Source: Paraescarpia echinospica (taxonomy: Eukaryota; Annelida; Polychaeta; Sabellida; Siboglinidae). From it: DNA of 64,000 bases. Location of the stretch: contig CM034541.1 in the NCBI GenBank assembly GCA_020002185.1, positions 45,453,428-45,517,427 on the forward strand, read 5' to 3'. The translations under genes and the position numbers were made by a program. Of this stretch, positions 1 through 9,388 are shown in pieces (position 1 is the stretch's first letter; the number at the start of each line of letters is the position of its first letter). Below the pieces are notes generated by a model that was not told the origin of the DNA, did not search any database, and saw only the letters and a list, made by a program, of their open reading frames with translations.

Positions 1-599
1 TGCCATATTTTATTAGTCGTGATTAATAGCTCGAGAAATGATGGTTCTTGATTATGTCGATATCTGGTAGGAAAACTGATATGTTGTTGTAGAAAGAAGT
101 CACTCAGTGGTTCGAGTAGTTCCGTTTCTAACGTGTGTTGTTCTGGTGCTTTCTGTGCCTCCCAGTCAATGTCTTTCTTTCATTAACTATTATAATTCTA
201 TGGTGATTTTGTATTCGATTTACATTTTATTCGCATTGCGCTAATATTTATGCTACACTTAACGCTTTACATAAATTAGATACAAGGCTTTTATTATTTT
301 ATTGGAAATGGCGCTTTATAAAAATAAGTATGCTTAGTATTGTTATTAATTGACGCAGTGGAATGGCGGTGTGGCGACACAGGTATATGGGATGTATCTA
401 ATAATAATAATAATAAGGTCATTTCTTTTGTGCCTAAATCCTCGCAAACCAAGCTCAGAGTTGCATCAATATAAAGGGTTAGGGAATATCAGAATCAATA
501 AGCCATATTAAAGTCGTCAATAGATATACCGATACGCCAGAGTGCTTAGGTGGATACGCGAGGTAATAATGCTATAGTTCCAATATTGTATTGACTCTA
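1..599. other. No gene seen
   Basis: AT-rich host DNA with a short AAT run near 400. I see no coding pattern or recognisable repeat. Confidence 0.5.
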
Positions 600-1440
600 A
601 GAACAAACTAAATCAGAAGTAGTAGTGATCGAAACTGGACAGGTTTTTTTACAGCAGTTAGCAATGAATATAAATATGTCGGTTGCTTACATGAAAGTGT
701 CTGATAGATAATGGTACAGATCTTAAAATAATACGATATTGTACAGGAAGCCAGTGCAAGGACTTAAGAATAGGCACTGACTGAGAAAACCGTGGAGACC
801 GAGTCAGAACCCTAGCTAGGCAAATCTGTACAAGTTGTATCCTAGTGATATCCTTAAGGGCAATATTATGAAAAGAGGAATTACAATAGTCAAGCCTACT
901 AGTACCAAATGCAGTAGCGATAGTTTGTACAACAGGAAGAGACAAATAAAGGTGAATACGTCGTAAATCACGAATATGATAATAACAGCAGCGACAAGTT
1001 TAAGAAATATGCCGTCTAAATTTGGGCTGAGCATCATAGATTATTTCAATATTTCGTGCTGAAGATGCAGACGTAACAGACTGACTAAGCATAGGTGAGG
1101 GAAAAAGCTTTTAATTTGGTTACGTTGCTTCTGTGTGCGATTTATTAGAAACTCTGTTTTATCAGCATTTGTCTTTAATCTACTCAAAGACATCCAAACA
1201 AAAATGTCATTAATTAATTTCTGACCTGATCTAAGGAGCAATTAGTATTAGGCATAGATAAATAAATGACAATCTGGGTATCATCTGCATAAAGATGATG
1301 GCTTAGATTATGACTGTTAATAGCAGAGCTTAGTGGTGTTGTGTAGAGAGTGAAAAGCAGAACTCTGGGGAACACCACATAAAGTGGGCAGTGCAGCCGA
1401 AAAGATATTCCAAATCTTAATGATTTGGTATCTATCAGTT
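600..1440 (-). mobile_element. Decayed LINE reverse transcriptase fragment (3' half)
   Basis: Read leftward, the broken frames give the second half of a non-LTR reverse transcriptase. The palm motif YADDTQI lies near 1265-1300, preceded by a LFTLYTTPLSS-like segment. It is followed by NADKTEFL (1150-1180) and a thumb segment SRLDYCNS near 880, then LKSLHWLPVQYRI near 760. These motif pairs are typical of jockey/CR1-superfamily LINEs. Several frameshifts and stops separate them, so this is an inactive 5'-truncated copy. The clade cannot be fixed by eye. Confidence 0.75.
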
Positions 1441-1639
1441 AGTCGAGTAGGCTGTTGTGCATGCGCTTCGTGTTCTCGCTGTCAGCTTATTTATTTATTA
1501 TGGGGATGATACACGAGAGTTCAAGTTGTTTCCAATCGTGATCCTGGTTTACTTCAAAGTTTCCTTCTCTAGAATTAATGAGTCCAATACAGCTCACACA
1601 TTTACCCCGTACGTTGGCTGTTTTACTTCTCTTTCATTG

Positions 1640-1808
1640 ACACCAGGTAGTAGAGACTAACACCTAATGGTGTCTCATCCGAAAGACACAGACAACGCAG
1701 GCTGAACGAAATTGCTCAAGGTTCGAAACGCCGACTGGTAGTAGGATTCGAACCCCTATCCCCTCAACCGACAGTCAGGCGCTTCATCACTCGACCACCA
1801 CTCCCCGC
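1640..1808 (-). mobile_element. tRNA-derived SINE
   Basis: Leftward from 1808 the sequence carries an RNA polymerase III promoter: an A box like TGGTCGAGTGA (1787-1797) and a perfect B box GGTTCGAATCC (1744-1754), spaced as in a tRNA. No full cloverleaf with a plausible acceptor stem follows. The tRNA-like head continues into a tail containing TTTCGGATGAGACA, so this is a SINE rather than a tRNA gene. Confidence 0.7.
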
Positions 1809-1974
1809 TTCGGCGGGCAGTGGTTGTTGTCATTGCTTGAGCAGTTAATTGTCACTAATTATAAACTCCAACAATATCGATACTTCTATAGTTAATTGTC
1901 ACTAATTAACTACTCCAACAATATTGACACTTCTACTGCATGGAATAAAATACTCTGTCACCGAAGCTCGGCAG

Positions 1975-3652
1975 CGCGTCAAAACAACAGTGTCAGGAAG
2001 CCTCTAACCGGTTTACAATGGATAGTCGTGGACAGTTAGATCGGTTCAATGGGGAGGTACACAGGGTAACTACATTTTCCCATAGTTCGACATATGTTCC
2101 ATGCCAATTAGCGATATGAATAGAATTTAAATTATGTGAAATATTCCCATTTTTTTGAAAGATTGTAGGTTGTGGATGAGACCTTCTTACATTGTTAAAA
2201 TACCGTAAATGTGAGTCTGTTTTTGGAAAATGAATCAGTGGAGTATCATTATATTATACATAATTACTGCTACATGTTGGTGTATTAAACATTTTGATTA
2301 TTACAGAAATATCCATTTAAAAATAAATACATGTATGAAAACATGTGAATATGCAGTAAATCTACATTCAAGTTCAAACATTTATATCTGAACACGTCAA
2401 TATATTTTAAATGTTATCTCCATATCCATGTTTTCGAAATGGTATTCCTGGATGTTAATATGATACCTACCACATTTTACCCTTGTAAACTCCGCCTTCC
2501 AATCCGCTGCATCTATTGGCTAACATAACTGTGATATCTTATAAACCGATTCATTCTGCGTTAATTGAGGTTGTTCGTGGAATGTACATAGTGCATATTT
2601 CGCGCATGTAAAATAAAAATAAACTGGCATGTTCCGAGAGAAGAAAGTTATCTTTTTATTACATGGTATTATAATAGAGCATCCAATGGCAAAGTTACGT
2701 TGTCCCCGGAGTGCTGGTATGAAAAACTAAACGATACACCAACTGTGCTTCCTGTCAAAACAGAGCAATTAAGAGGCGACATCACGTTGAGGCCAAGTAG
2801 GTAGGGATGGAAATTTTTTTTTCAAGTAAGTGCAAGTTGAATAATCTTATCTGATAAGGCGGTCGCATACTTCCACAATAATAGTATTGTGTTACTCTAT
2901 CAATAAGAAATTGCCTGACCAGTTTCCGTCGGTCACACATGGACTAATATGTTATTTCCATGTTGTTGCATAGGTGATGATGAAATTATGAATAGGGTCA
3001 GTTTGGTTGCTAGTAGTTTTACTTATATTAAATGACCATGCAATGACAAAGGATACGCAGTACTACAGATACAAGTTACGGCAAACGTAAACGTTTCCAG
3101 CCTTTCCAAATGACCAAATAATTAGGTCATTTAACAGTTCTGGGAGAGCATCACTGTGCGTTCAACCACATCGTTATAAATAAACATTGAAACTACCGAG
3201 ATGGAGTGCTTTTTGAATCCGTAAATTTGTTATGCAATTTATTAAGGAGTATTATATAGATACATTCCTGCTTAATATATCATCAACACATGATGATGAT
3301 CAACCAGCAACCGGTACGCACGACGAATGTAACAACCGACGTGTTTTTAATATCTGCTCTTTGGTTTGCGCTGAACGCAGAACAAGATCCAGTCTCCAAG
3401 ACGGTGTTACTGGGAAGAAAATGTAGGTGCTCCGATCTTTGCTTTTCCCCTACTCGCAGATCGACCACGAGAACTTGTTGTTCTCAAGTGAATCCACATC
3501 TTTGGTACCGGAGACAGGACCTCCGTCTGATCGACACGGAATACGTAGCGACGGAGTCCGCAGTTCGTCTTTGTCCTGATGTCGATGATATCCGGGGTGA
3601 GAGAATCAAACTGCTTGTAGTAACGCCATCCGTCAGCTGCGTTGAATCCAAC
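1975..3652 (-). repeat. Inverted copy of the 42.70-43.64 kb NIDO gene 3' region
   Basis: This block reads as the reverse complement of 42696-43635. Shared stretches include the terminal NIDO exon, the AATAAA signal (TTTATT at 3238-3243 against AATAAA at 43116-43121), a segment near 2820-2950 matching about 43380-43530, and one near 2010-2065 matching about 43575-43630. It is the downstream part of an inverted gene duplication. About 740 bp here (2070-2800) has no counterpart in the other copy. Confidence 0.8.
2070..2800. other. Insertion specific to the leftward copy, no gene seen
   Basis: The flanks on both sides match the rightward copy, where they are contiguous around 43550-43575, so this AT-rich block is an indel between the duplicates. 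I saw no terminal inverted repeats or coding potential. Confidence 0.45.
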
Positions 3653-3977
3653 CTGAAATTAAAAGAATAACGCTTGTTAAACAGCTTTGAGTTATTGCAT
3701 TGATTACATTATGATCATGACATGTCTTGGAAACCTGTGATTGTACCAAAACTGATTTATTAATTTGTTTATTATTCTTAATAGTAAATTACATATTTTG
3801 GTGGTACATTGCTTGCGAATATTTATAATTAATAATCCCGAAAGAGTGTTTTCAATTTGAAAGTTGTACCCGCGAACTCAGCAAATTATCAACAAAACTT
3901 TCTAATACTAAACAGCTGGTTTTGTTAGAATTTTCACTTTTTGTTGCACTAACAGAAATACACCTTTCTTTTGGAAT
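3653..3977. other. Intron sequence, possibly LINE 5' region
   Basis: AT-rich DNA between the acceptor of NIDO exon 5 and the first recognisable LINE ORF1 codons. No gene is seen. The LINE 5' end cannot be placed. Confidence 0.4.
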
Positions 3978-4076
3978 TCAAGATGGCTGCCGTGGTCTAA
4001 GTCGTGGTCATTTCGTGGGAGAACAGAAATTCAGAGAAACAAGCCATCAAAGCGTAAACCGTCCAGTGTTACTGAC
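3978..4076 (+). pseudogene. LINE ORF1, 5' part before the Polinton insertion
   Basis: One frame is open here and ends KRKPSSVTD at 4076. The same frame resumes after the Polinton at 21112 with SDVQDTDVM, so the Polinton with its 6-bp target duplication lies inside this coding sequence. No in-frame ATG is evident in this piece, so the ORF1 start is unknown. Confidence 0.7.
4071..4076. repeat. Left target-site duplication ACTGAC
   Basis: ACTGAC immediately precedes the left terminal repeat and recurs at 21106-21111 immediately after the right one. Six-base duplications are the hallmark of Polinton/Maverick integration. Confidence 0.9.
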
Positions 4077-4298
4077 AGTAGTAGTGGTAAGCGGTTCGCC
4101 ATCCCCGGAAGTGACCTAAGATCAAAGGCTTTTGAGTTTTTTATAAGTAGAATTCCTACGTTTTTTACCAGTATGATTTAGCAACGTCAAAAGTGATTGA
4201 TGGGGGTCATGAGAAAGAGGGTGTCGCCATCTACTGAATAAAGAGGAAATAAATAGGGTGAATGACGAGCTCTAGTGACTAATCAGGTACTAATTAGG
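4077..4298 (+). repeat. Left terminal inverted repeat
   Basis: Matches the reverse complement of 20890-21105, with no mismatch seen by eye. It starts with three AGT units against one at the right end, which explains the 6-bp length difference. It contains TTATAAG near 4140. Homology stops at the TACTAATTAGG segment. Confidence 0.9.
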
Positions 4299-4336
4299 AT
4301 CAACCTCTAGTGACTAATCAGGTACTAATTAGGGTG
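4270..4336 (+). repeat. 30-bp direct repeat at the inner edge of the left TIR
   Basis: CTCTAGTGACTAATCAGGTA plus a few more bases occurs at about 4270-4299 and again at about 4305-4335. The second copy lies just outside the TIR, and CTAGTGACT occurs once more near 4399. Confidence 0.7.
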
Positions 4337-4418
4337 GCTATGAGTAGCGCATTCACTAGAGGGTAGCACTAACAATAGCTAAAAGGTTATGTATACCCCT
4401 AGTGACTGAAAAGCGTCG

Positions 4419-5093
4419 ATGGTGGTGCATATAGGCGATTGTGACGGTGTCAGCGCACCAGATGTCGCTATGGACGGAAAGTGGAAGCACCCTTTTACGT
4501 GTATAGTGTCCGGCCCTACGGGGTGTGGGAAGACTACTTTCGTTGTACGCCTGTTAAAGTTTGCTTCGTGTATGATTTCGCCGCCACCGGAGAAAATTCT
4601 GTGGTGTTACGGCCAGTGGCAGACCGCTTACGACTCTATGGCCGGCGTGGAATTTGTAGACGGTTTGCCGGATCCGTCGCTTCTGGACGCCAAAACGAGG
4701 ACGCTTCTAGTGCTCGATGACCTTATGTCGGAGACCGATAGTAGCATCACGACTTTGTTTACTAAAAAAAGTCACCACTGCAACGCGTCCGTCGTACAGC
4801 TTTTGCAGAATCTCTTTCCGAAAGGGAAAGAAAATCGCACAATCAGTTTAAACGCGCAGTATATGGTCCTCTTCAAGAGTCCCCGGGACGCGGGGCAAGT
4901 AGGTCACCTGGCGAAGCAGATGTATCCGGGCCGTGTCAACTACATGGTGGAGGCGTACAAGGATGCCACGTCGGCCGCCTACGGTTACCTCCTGGTGGAT
5001 CTGAAACAGGAAACGCCGGAAACCATGCGCCTGCGTACGGAAATTTTCCCCGACGACCCCGTTCAGTACGTCTATGTGCCGACGAGACTATAA
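4419..5093 (+). CDS. A32-like genome-packaging ATPase
   Basis: 224-residue P-loop ATPase of the FtsK/HerA-A32 group, which pumps DNA into capsids in Polintons and related viruses. Walker A is GPTGCGKTT (residues 32-40) and Walker B is LLVLDD (96-101). A downstream SLNAQYMVLFKSPRD segment (around 145-160) matches the sensor region of the family. Length is normal and the frame is intact. The ATG at 4419 is the first in frame. The TAA stop (5091-5093) lies within a TATAAAAA sequence that probably serves the next gene. It is the leftmost gene, next to the TIR. Confidence 0.92.
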   Translation: MVVHIGDCDGVSAPDVAMDGKWKHPFTCIVSGPTGCGKTTFVVRLLKFASCMISPPPEKILWCYGQWQTAYDSMAGVEFVDGLPDPSLLDAKTRTLLVLDDLMSETDSSITTLFTKKSHHCNASVVQLLQNLFPKGKENRTISLNAQYMVLFKSPRDAGQVGHLAKQMYPGRVNYMVEAYKDATSAAYGYLLVDLKQETPETMRLRTEIFPDDPVQYVYVPTRL

Positions 5094-5096
5094 AAA
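5089..5096 (+). promoter_or_regulatory. TATA box overlapping the ATPase stop codon
   Basis: TATAAAAA at 5089-5096 includes the TAA stop of the ATPase gene and lies 44 bp before the ATG at 5133. This suggests a separate promoter for the next gene or gene pair. Confidence 0.6.
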
Positions 5097-5132
5097 AGGT
5101 GGGGCGCACCGCGGCCGCCGTCATTCGACAGG

Positions 5133-5477
5133 ATGACAGAGCGCGTGAAGAGGCACATCCTTGCCCTGCAGCTGTTGCGTCGCTACAAGGGGAATACGAA
5201 TCTGAGAAAGGCGGTAATCACTCACGCGGACGCCGACCTCATCTGCAGTCTGGCCGACTGCGCGTATAACATCCTGCGAGGGAACGTGAAATTGACGCCT
5301 AACAACCGAAAAGTGCTGACAAAGTTCAGGAACAATTTGCGCAAGTTAGCGTCGAAAAAAGTACCCATCAAACGGAAGAGGGCCGTCCTGCAGACGGGTT
5401 CGGGCGCGTTTCTGACGGCGCTGCTGGCGCCGTTGGCGAGCACCTTTCTGCCCCTCCTCAGGCAGGCTTTCGGTTGA
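5133..5477 (+). CDS. Conserved small basic Polinton protein with hydrophobic C-terminus
   Basis: 114 residues. The N-terminal three quarters is helical and basic, with an RNNLRKLASKKVPIKRKR segment near residues 65-85. The last 25 residues are hydrophobic and glycine-containing (GSGAFLTALLAPLAS). I recognise this architecture as a small protein recurrent in Polintons and adintoviruses, usually next to the packaging ATPase. Its function is not established; a small virion core or membrane-active role is only a guess. The stop overlaps the next ATG as TGATG. Confidence 0.7.
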   Translation: MTERVKRHILALQLLRRYKGNTNLRKAVITHADADLICSLADCAYNILRGNVKLTPNNRKVLTKFRNNLRKLASKKVPIKRKRAVLQTGSGAFLTALLAPLASTFLPLLRQAFG

Positions 5478-6193
5478 TGCAGCACGCGAAGAAGATGGCG
5501 CTGGTAGACCCCCGGTTGGTGGAGCGTCTACTGCCGTTACTATCGCAACCGACCACGACCACGTCGCGTGTGATGAGTAGCCTGGACGGCGATATGAAAG
5601 CCGTTCTCGAGCGTGCCGATTTATCCGAAGGCGAAAAGGTGGTGGCGTACAATCAACTGCTGAGTCGTTACAACGCCATGGAGGCGTCTCGCGCGCAGCA
5701 GCCGATGCGCGTGTCCGTAGTGAAGAACGAGTCGTCGTCCGATCAGCCGCCGCCGCCGTCGCCGCCGCCGCCGCCTACGTCCGATCAATTGCCGGGGGAG
5801 ATGGAGAGCGAGGCCGTGAAGAGCGTACCGAAAGTGCTGAAAGAAAAGGCCCGCCTCCTGTTGGCCCGACTGAAGGCCGACCCGCTGATTCGCTGGAACG
5901 ATCGAGCGGAGCTCGTGTACGACGGTACGCCTATCGCCGGAAGTAATATGGTAGATCTCGTGAACGATCTCATGCGAACGCGTAAGAAGGCCCCCGCGCC
6001 GGTTGGCTGGGAAGCGTTCGGCGACCATATAAGGCGGCTGAACGTCCCTATGGAATTCGTCGGCAACCCCCAGCGTCGGGCGTATATACAGCGCGAGCAG
6101 AAGCGAAAGGGGCGCACTCGGTCCGTCGAGCGCGAGCAGAAGCGAAAGGGGCGCACGCGGTCCGTTGAGCGTACGCCGTGGTCCAGCTTTTAG
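5477..6193 (+). CDS. Conserved Polinton protein of unknown function (KKMALVDPRL type)
   Basis: 238 residues from the ATG at 5477, which shares one base with the upstream TGA stop. A second candidate ATG is at 5495. The N-terminal third has KKMALVDPRLVERLL and a DLSEGEKVVAYNQLLSRY segment, a pattern I recognise as recurrent in Polintons without an assigned activity. A proline-rich linker (about residues 95-105) follows. The C-terminal half has an ELVYDGTPIAGSN motif. The tail holds two tandem copies of REQKRKGRTRSVE, a 39-bp direct duplication at 6091-6168, and is very basic. It may be a DNA- or capsid-associated protein. Confidence 0.7.
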   Translation: MQHAKKMALVDPRLVERLLPLLSQPTTTTSRVMSSLDGDMKAVLERADLSEGEKVVAYNQLLSRYNAMEASRAQQPMRVSVVKNESSSDQPPPPSPPPPPTSDQLPGEMESEAVKSVPKVLKEKARLLLARLKADPLIRWNDRAELVYDGTPIAGSNMVDLVNDLMRTRKKAPAPVGWEAFGDHIRRLNVPMEFVGNPQRRAYIQREQKRKGRTRSVEREQKRKGRTRSVERTPWSSF

Positions 6194-6208
6194 CGTGTCC
6201 CGTAGAGG

Positions 6209-6412
6209 ATGCCGCCCGTCCGAAGATCAGTACTCGTTGTCGTCGTAGCAGTCGTAATTGCGGCGGTCATCGTCGCCGTCCTCTTGTTCGCCGTATCGGC
6301 GTCGTCGCCGCCGCGCGTCCCATGGTGTCCCGGCGGACTCGTGGTGCGCAACGAGACGGCCGGCGGACTCGTGGTGCGCAACGAGAGCGCCAACAACGCG
6401 ACGGCCTACTGA
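6209..6412 (+). CDS. Small signal-anchor membrane protein with N-glycosylation sites
   Basis: 67-residue ORF with ATG 16 bp after the upstream stop. The N-terminus has two arginines followed by a hydrophobic stretch (about residues 8-32), which predicts N-in/C-out topology. The short outer tail has three N-x-S/T sequons (N48, N58, N63) and a tandem GGLVVRNE repeat. It overlaps the first 91 bases of the putative integrase ORF in another frame. I do not recognise a family. The combination of topology and sequons makes a real gene more likely than chance, but the frame is GC-rich, so confidence is moderate. Confidence 0.5.
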   Translation: MPPVRRSVLVVVVAVVIAAVIVAVLLFAVSASSPPRVPWCPGGLVVRNETAGGLVVRNESANNATAY

Positions 6413-7473
6413 AGCGCGCCTACTTCGACCCGAAACGGGCAGGCAGTTATGGCGGCGTCGATGCGTTGCGCCGGTCGACCGCGGTGCCCAAGCCGGCCGT
6501 CGGGCGGTGGCTGGCGGCGCAGGACGCCTATACGCTTCACAAGCCGGTTAGGCGCCGATTTAAGCGACGTCGCGTTATCGTGGGCGGCCGAAATCAGCAG
6601 TGGCAAGCCGATCTCGTCGACGTGGCTAAACTGAAAAAGCACAACGACGGCATAGCGTTCCTACTGACGGTCATCGACGTCTTCTCGAAGCGGGCGTCGT
6701 GCGTTCCGTTGAAGCGCAAATCCGGTCCGGCGCTCGTCGCGGCCTTCGAGGGGCTGCTGGCATCGCCGGCGCCACCGCACGTCCTGCAGACCGACAAGGG
6801 GACGGAGTTTCTGAACAAGCCCCTTCAGACGCTTTTGAAGGCGCGCGGCGTCCACCATTTCGTGACGCACAACGAGGAGACGAAGGCGAGCGTCGTGGAG
6901 CGATTCAATCGTACACTGAAGACGCGCATGTGGCGGTACTTCACGAAGCATCAGACGCTGAGGTTCGTGGAGCCGTTGCAGGACTTCGTGCGGTCGTACA
7001 ACAACGCCTATCATCGAAGCATCGGTAGGACGCCGGCGAGCGTCGACGCGTAGAATCAGGAGAGCGTGTGGCAGCGTCTGTACGGTGGCGGAGGGTGTCA
7101 AAAAAACAAAAGCAAGCCGAAACTGCGAGCGGGGGATCGCGTACGCATCAGCAAGGCGAAGGGCGTCTTCAAGAAGGGGTACATGCCTAACTGGAGCGAA
7201 GAGCTCTTCACCGTCGTAGATTTGCACCCGACCGACCCTCCTGTTTACCGACTGATGGACGACGCCGGCGCGATACTGGACGGCACCTTCTATGGGCTGG
7301 AGCTACAAAAAGTGATCGTTGCGAAGGACAAACTATATCGGGTGGAAGCCGTTCTACAGAGACGTCGTCGACGACGCGGTAAGGGCGAAGAGGTGCTCGT
7401 CAAATGGTTCGGCTATCCGGCCTCGTTCAATAGCTGGATCGGCGCCAAGGAGCTCGTGGATTATAAGGGCTGA
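6322..7473 (+). pseudogene. Retrovirus-like integrase with chromodomain, interrupted by one stop
   Basis: Polinton integrase of the retroviral rve/DDE superfamily. The first in-frame ATG is at 6322; the frame is open further upstream without an ATG. The catalytic core shows QADLVDV (first Asp about residue 97), LQTDKGTEF (second Asp about 158) and VVERFNRTLK (Glu about 193). After an in-frame TAG at 7051-7053 the same frame continues to 7473 with an SH3-like segment and a chromodomain ending VKWFGYP..FNSW, which in this family may guide target choice. The stop separates the core from the C-terminal domains, so the gene is broken unless the codon is read through or is a sequence error. Confidence 0.88.
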
Positions 7474-7746
7474 TGACGACGACGCGTTGGATGCGCCACG
7501 CGGGGTGCTGGCGTCTGCACGAGGCGGGGCTGTGCAACGGCTTTTCGTTTTTTTTTGTAAGGGGACCGTGCTGTATTAGTAGACTGCCGAGGCGAAGGGA
7601 GGCGCGCCATCAACACCACCGTCGCCCCCACGCCCGTCGACGAACTCGCTCTATGGTGTGCCTGCGCGGATAAAGGAACGACGCCGTAGCGTCGGACGGC
7701 AGTAGCGCGATGTGTACGGACGAGACGACAGCAGCAGTAGCAGCCA
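7474..7746 (+). other. Noncoding spacer between integrase and membrane-protein gene
   Basis: No supported gene. It has a T-run near 7547 and a GATAAAGG near 7669 that could act as a weak TATA element for the gene at 7747. Confidence 0.4.
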
Positions 7747-8073
7747 ATGCAGAAGCCGCCCACCGCCGTCGACTCAGGCGCATTTGTCGCTACACCCGCC
7801 GACGACTCATGCGTCTCTGTGGGTGCGCCCGATGCCGTCGACGCCTCCTCCGTCACGAGCGTTCCTTGGCGTCTCTGCGGCAACGAATGCCCTAAGGCCG
7901 AGATCGTCTTCCTGTGCCAGATCGTCGTCCTGTACACGGTGATCGTCGTCAGTATATACAATCTAACGCGCGGCACGGGCGACTCCAATCTGTGGACGGC
8001 GCTGCTGAGTAGTTGCCTCGGCTACCTACTGCCGAGTCCGTCTATGAGGAGGCGCGATGGCGTCGACGTCTGA
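7747..8073 (+). CDS. Conserved Polinton single-pass membrane protein
   Basis: 108 residues. The N-terminal 45 residues are low-complexity and acidic/Ala-rich. Then comes CPKAEIVFLCQ leading into a hydrophobic segment (about 53-72), NLT, and a second conserved patch LWTALLSSCLGYLLP (83-97). I recognise this CPK..I-TM-NLT-LLSS-GYLLP pattern as a recurrent small Polinton/adintovirus protein of unknown function. The last 17 bases overlap the start of the penton-like gene. Confidence 0.7.
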   Translation: MQKPPTAVDSGAFVATPADDSCVSVGAPDAVDASSVTSVPWRLCGNECPKAEIVFLCQIVVLYTVIVVSIYNLTRGTGDSNLWTALLSSCLGYLLPSPSMRRRDGVDV

Positions 8074-8907
8074 CTTTTACGTCACGTTGCCGAGCAACGC
8101 GTCTATGAAGGCGCACCCCAAAAACACGTTGACGCACTACACGACGAATTTGCCGCAGCGCGTCGACCTGTTGGGCGAGTGAGAATGCGGGCTGGTGTCG
8201 CTACAGTATACGCATAGCTGGTACAATGTGAGGCCGGTGGACACCTACTTCTTCGTGGCGTGCGAGAGGGGGGAGGTGGGCTTTTTCACCACCGAGGACG
8301 GGGGAAAAATTGCCCGGCAGGCCAACATTCCGCACGGCTTTTACAGCAACGCCAAAAAGCTGGTGCGCAAAATCAACGAGGCGTTGACGAAACTGTGCAC
8401 CGACACGGTCAAGGTGCGACTAGTGTACAGCGCCATCACTAATCGGATGACGTTGCGTCTATCGCCGGGCGTCGAAATTAACATGCCGCGGGACGGGCGC
8501 CTGAAACAGATACTAGGCTTCGAGTCGGACTATATCGCGAGTTACGGGACGCCCGCGGACGGCAGCGACCTGCCCCGGGGTACCTGTTCGAGTGCGAGGC
8601 GGACCACCCGGTGGACCTGAGCGGCGGCGTCGACACCCTGTTCGTGTACACGGACATCGTGGAGACGCGCATCGTCGGCGACGTATTTGCCCCCCTCATT
8701 CGAGCCGTCCCCGTCCCCGTCCACGGTTCGAACGGCAGCATCGTATCGAACATCTTCGACCGCGTCCAATACGCGCCGCTCCTGCGGCGCCAATTCGATT
8801 CGATTGAGATAGATATAAGAGACGACCTCGGTCAGTCGATACCATTTGAGAACGGAAAAGTCGTGACGACGCTTCACGTCCGACGCCGCAAGTCGAAACT
8901 GTTCTGA
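8057..8907 (+). pseudogene. Penton-like minor capsid protein, broken
   Basis: Starting at the ATG at 8057, the frame is stopped by TGA at 8180-8182 and continues in the same frame to about 8575. There it shifts at a C/G run (about 8573-8580) into the frame that ends at 8907. The pieces form a protein of about 280 residues at the position where Polintons encode the single-jelly-roll minor capsid (penton) protein that occupies capsid vertices. Supporting segments are DFYVTLPSNAS near the start, LGFESDYI in the middle and DTLFVYTDIVE after the shift. As read it cannot give a full-length product. Confidence 0.78.
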
Positions 8908-8909
8908 CG

Positions 8910-9311
8910 ATGACGCGAAACGTGTACGAGGACTACTACACGCGGCAGGTCGGCGGTGGCCTGCCGGTGTTCGTAGGCGCCCGAGCGCAGCGAGGTCACG
9001 GACTGGGTAATCTCTTTGGCAGCCTGTTTCGAAGTGCCATGCCGCTTATCAAGAGAGGGGCCATGGCGCTGGGTAAGCGCGCGCTCAAGACGGGCGTGCG
9101 CGTGGCGCAGGACGTCGTCGCCGGCGGCAATCTGAAGCAGGCGGTGAAGAGGCGTGCGAGGGAGGCGGGCGCCGACCTTCTCGACGGGCTGCTGAATGCC
9201 CCGCCGCCGAAAAAGCGACGACGACGCATAAAGCCGCCCGGCAAGCCGGCGACGGCCAGCAAGAAGAGGCGCCGTCGAAAGAGGCCGAGCGACGACGTAT
9301 TTCCCGCGTAG
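8910..9311 (+). CDS. Basic minor virion protein (adenovirus pVI/pX-like position)
   Basis: 133 residues, ATG two bases after the penton gene stop. An N-terminal tyrosine-containing segment with GGGLPVF is followed by an amphipathic, glycine-rich part (HGLGNLFGSLFRSAMPLIKR, about residues 30-50). Then comes ALGKRALKTGVRVAQDV and a C-terminal third dominated by KKRRRR clusters. This fits the conserved Polinton minor capsid or core protein just upstream of the major capsid gene. The comparison with adenovirus pVI/pX is by size, charge and position only. Confidence 0.65.
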   Translation: MTRNVYEDYYTRQVGGGLPVFVGARAQRGHGLGNLFGSLFRSAMPLIKRGAMALGKRALKTGVRVAQDVVAGGNLKQAVKRRAREAGADLLDGLLNAPPPKKRRRRIKPPGKPATASKKRRRRKRPSDDVFPA

Positions 9312-9388
9312 TAGCTACATAAGTCCGACCGGCAAGGCGGCACCGGACAGTAAGGGGAGGCGCCGTCGAACGAAGCAGACGTAGTAGG

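Noticed and set aside
1740..1810. tRNA gene
   Set aside because: A and B boxes are present, but no convincing acceptor stem is seen and the sequence runs into a SINE-type tail.
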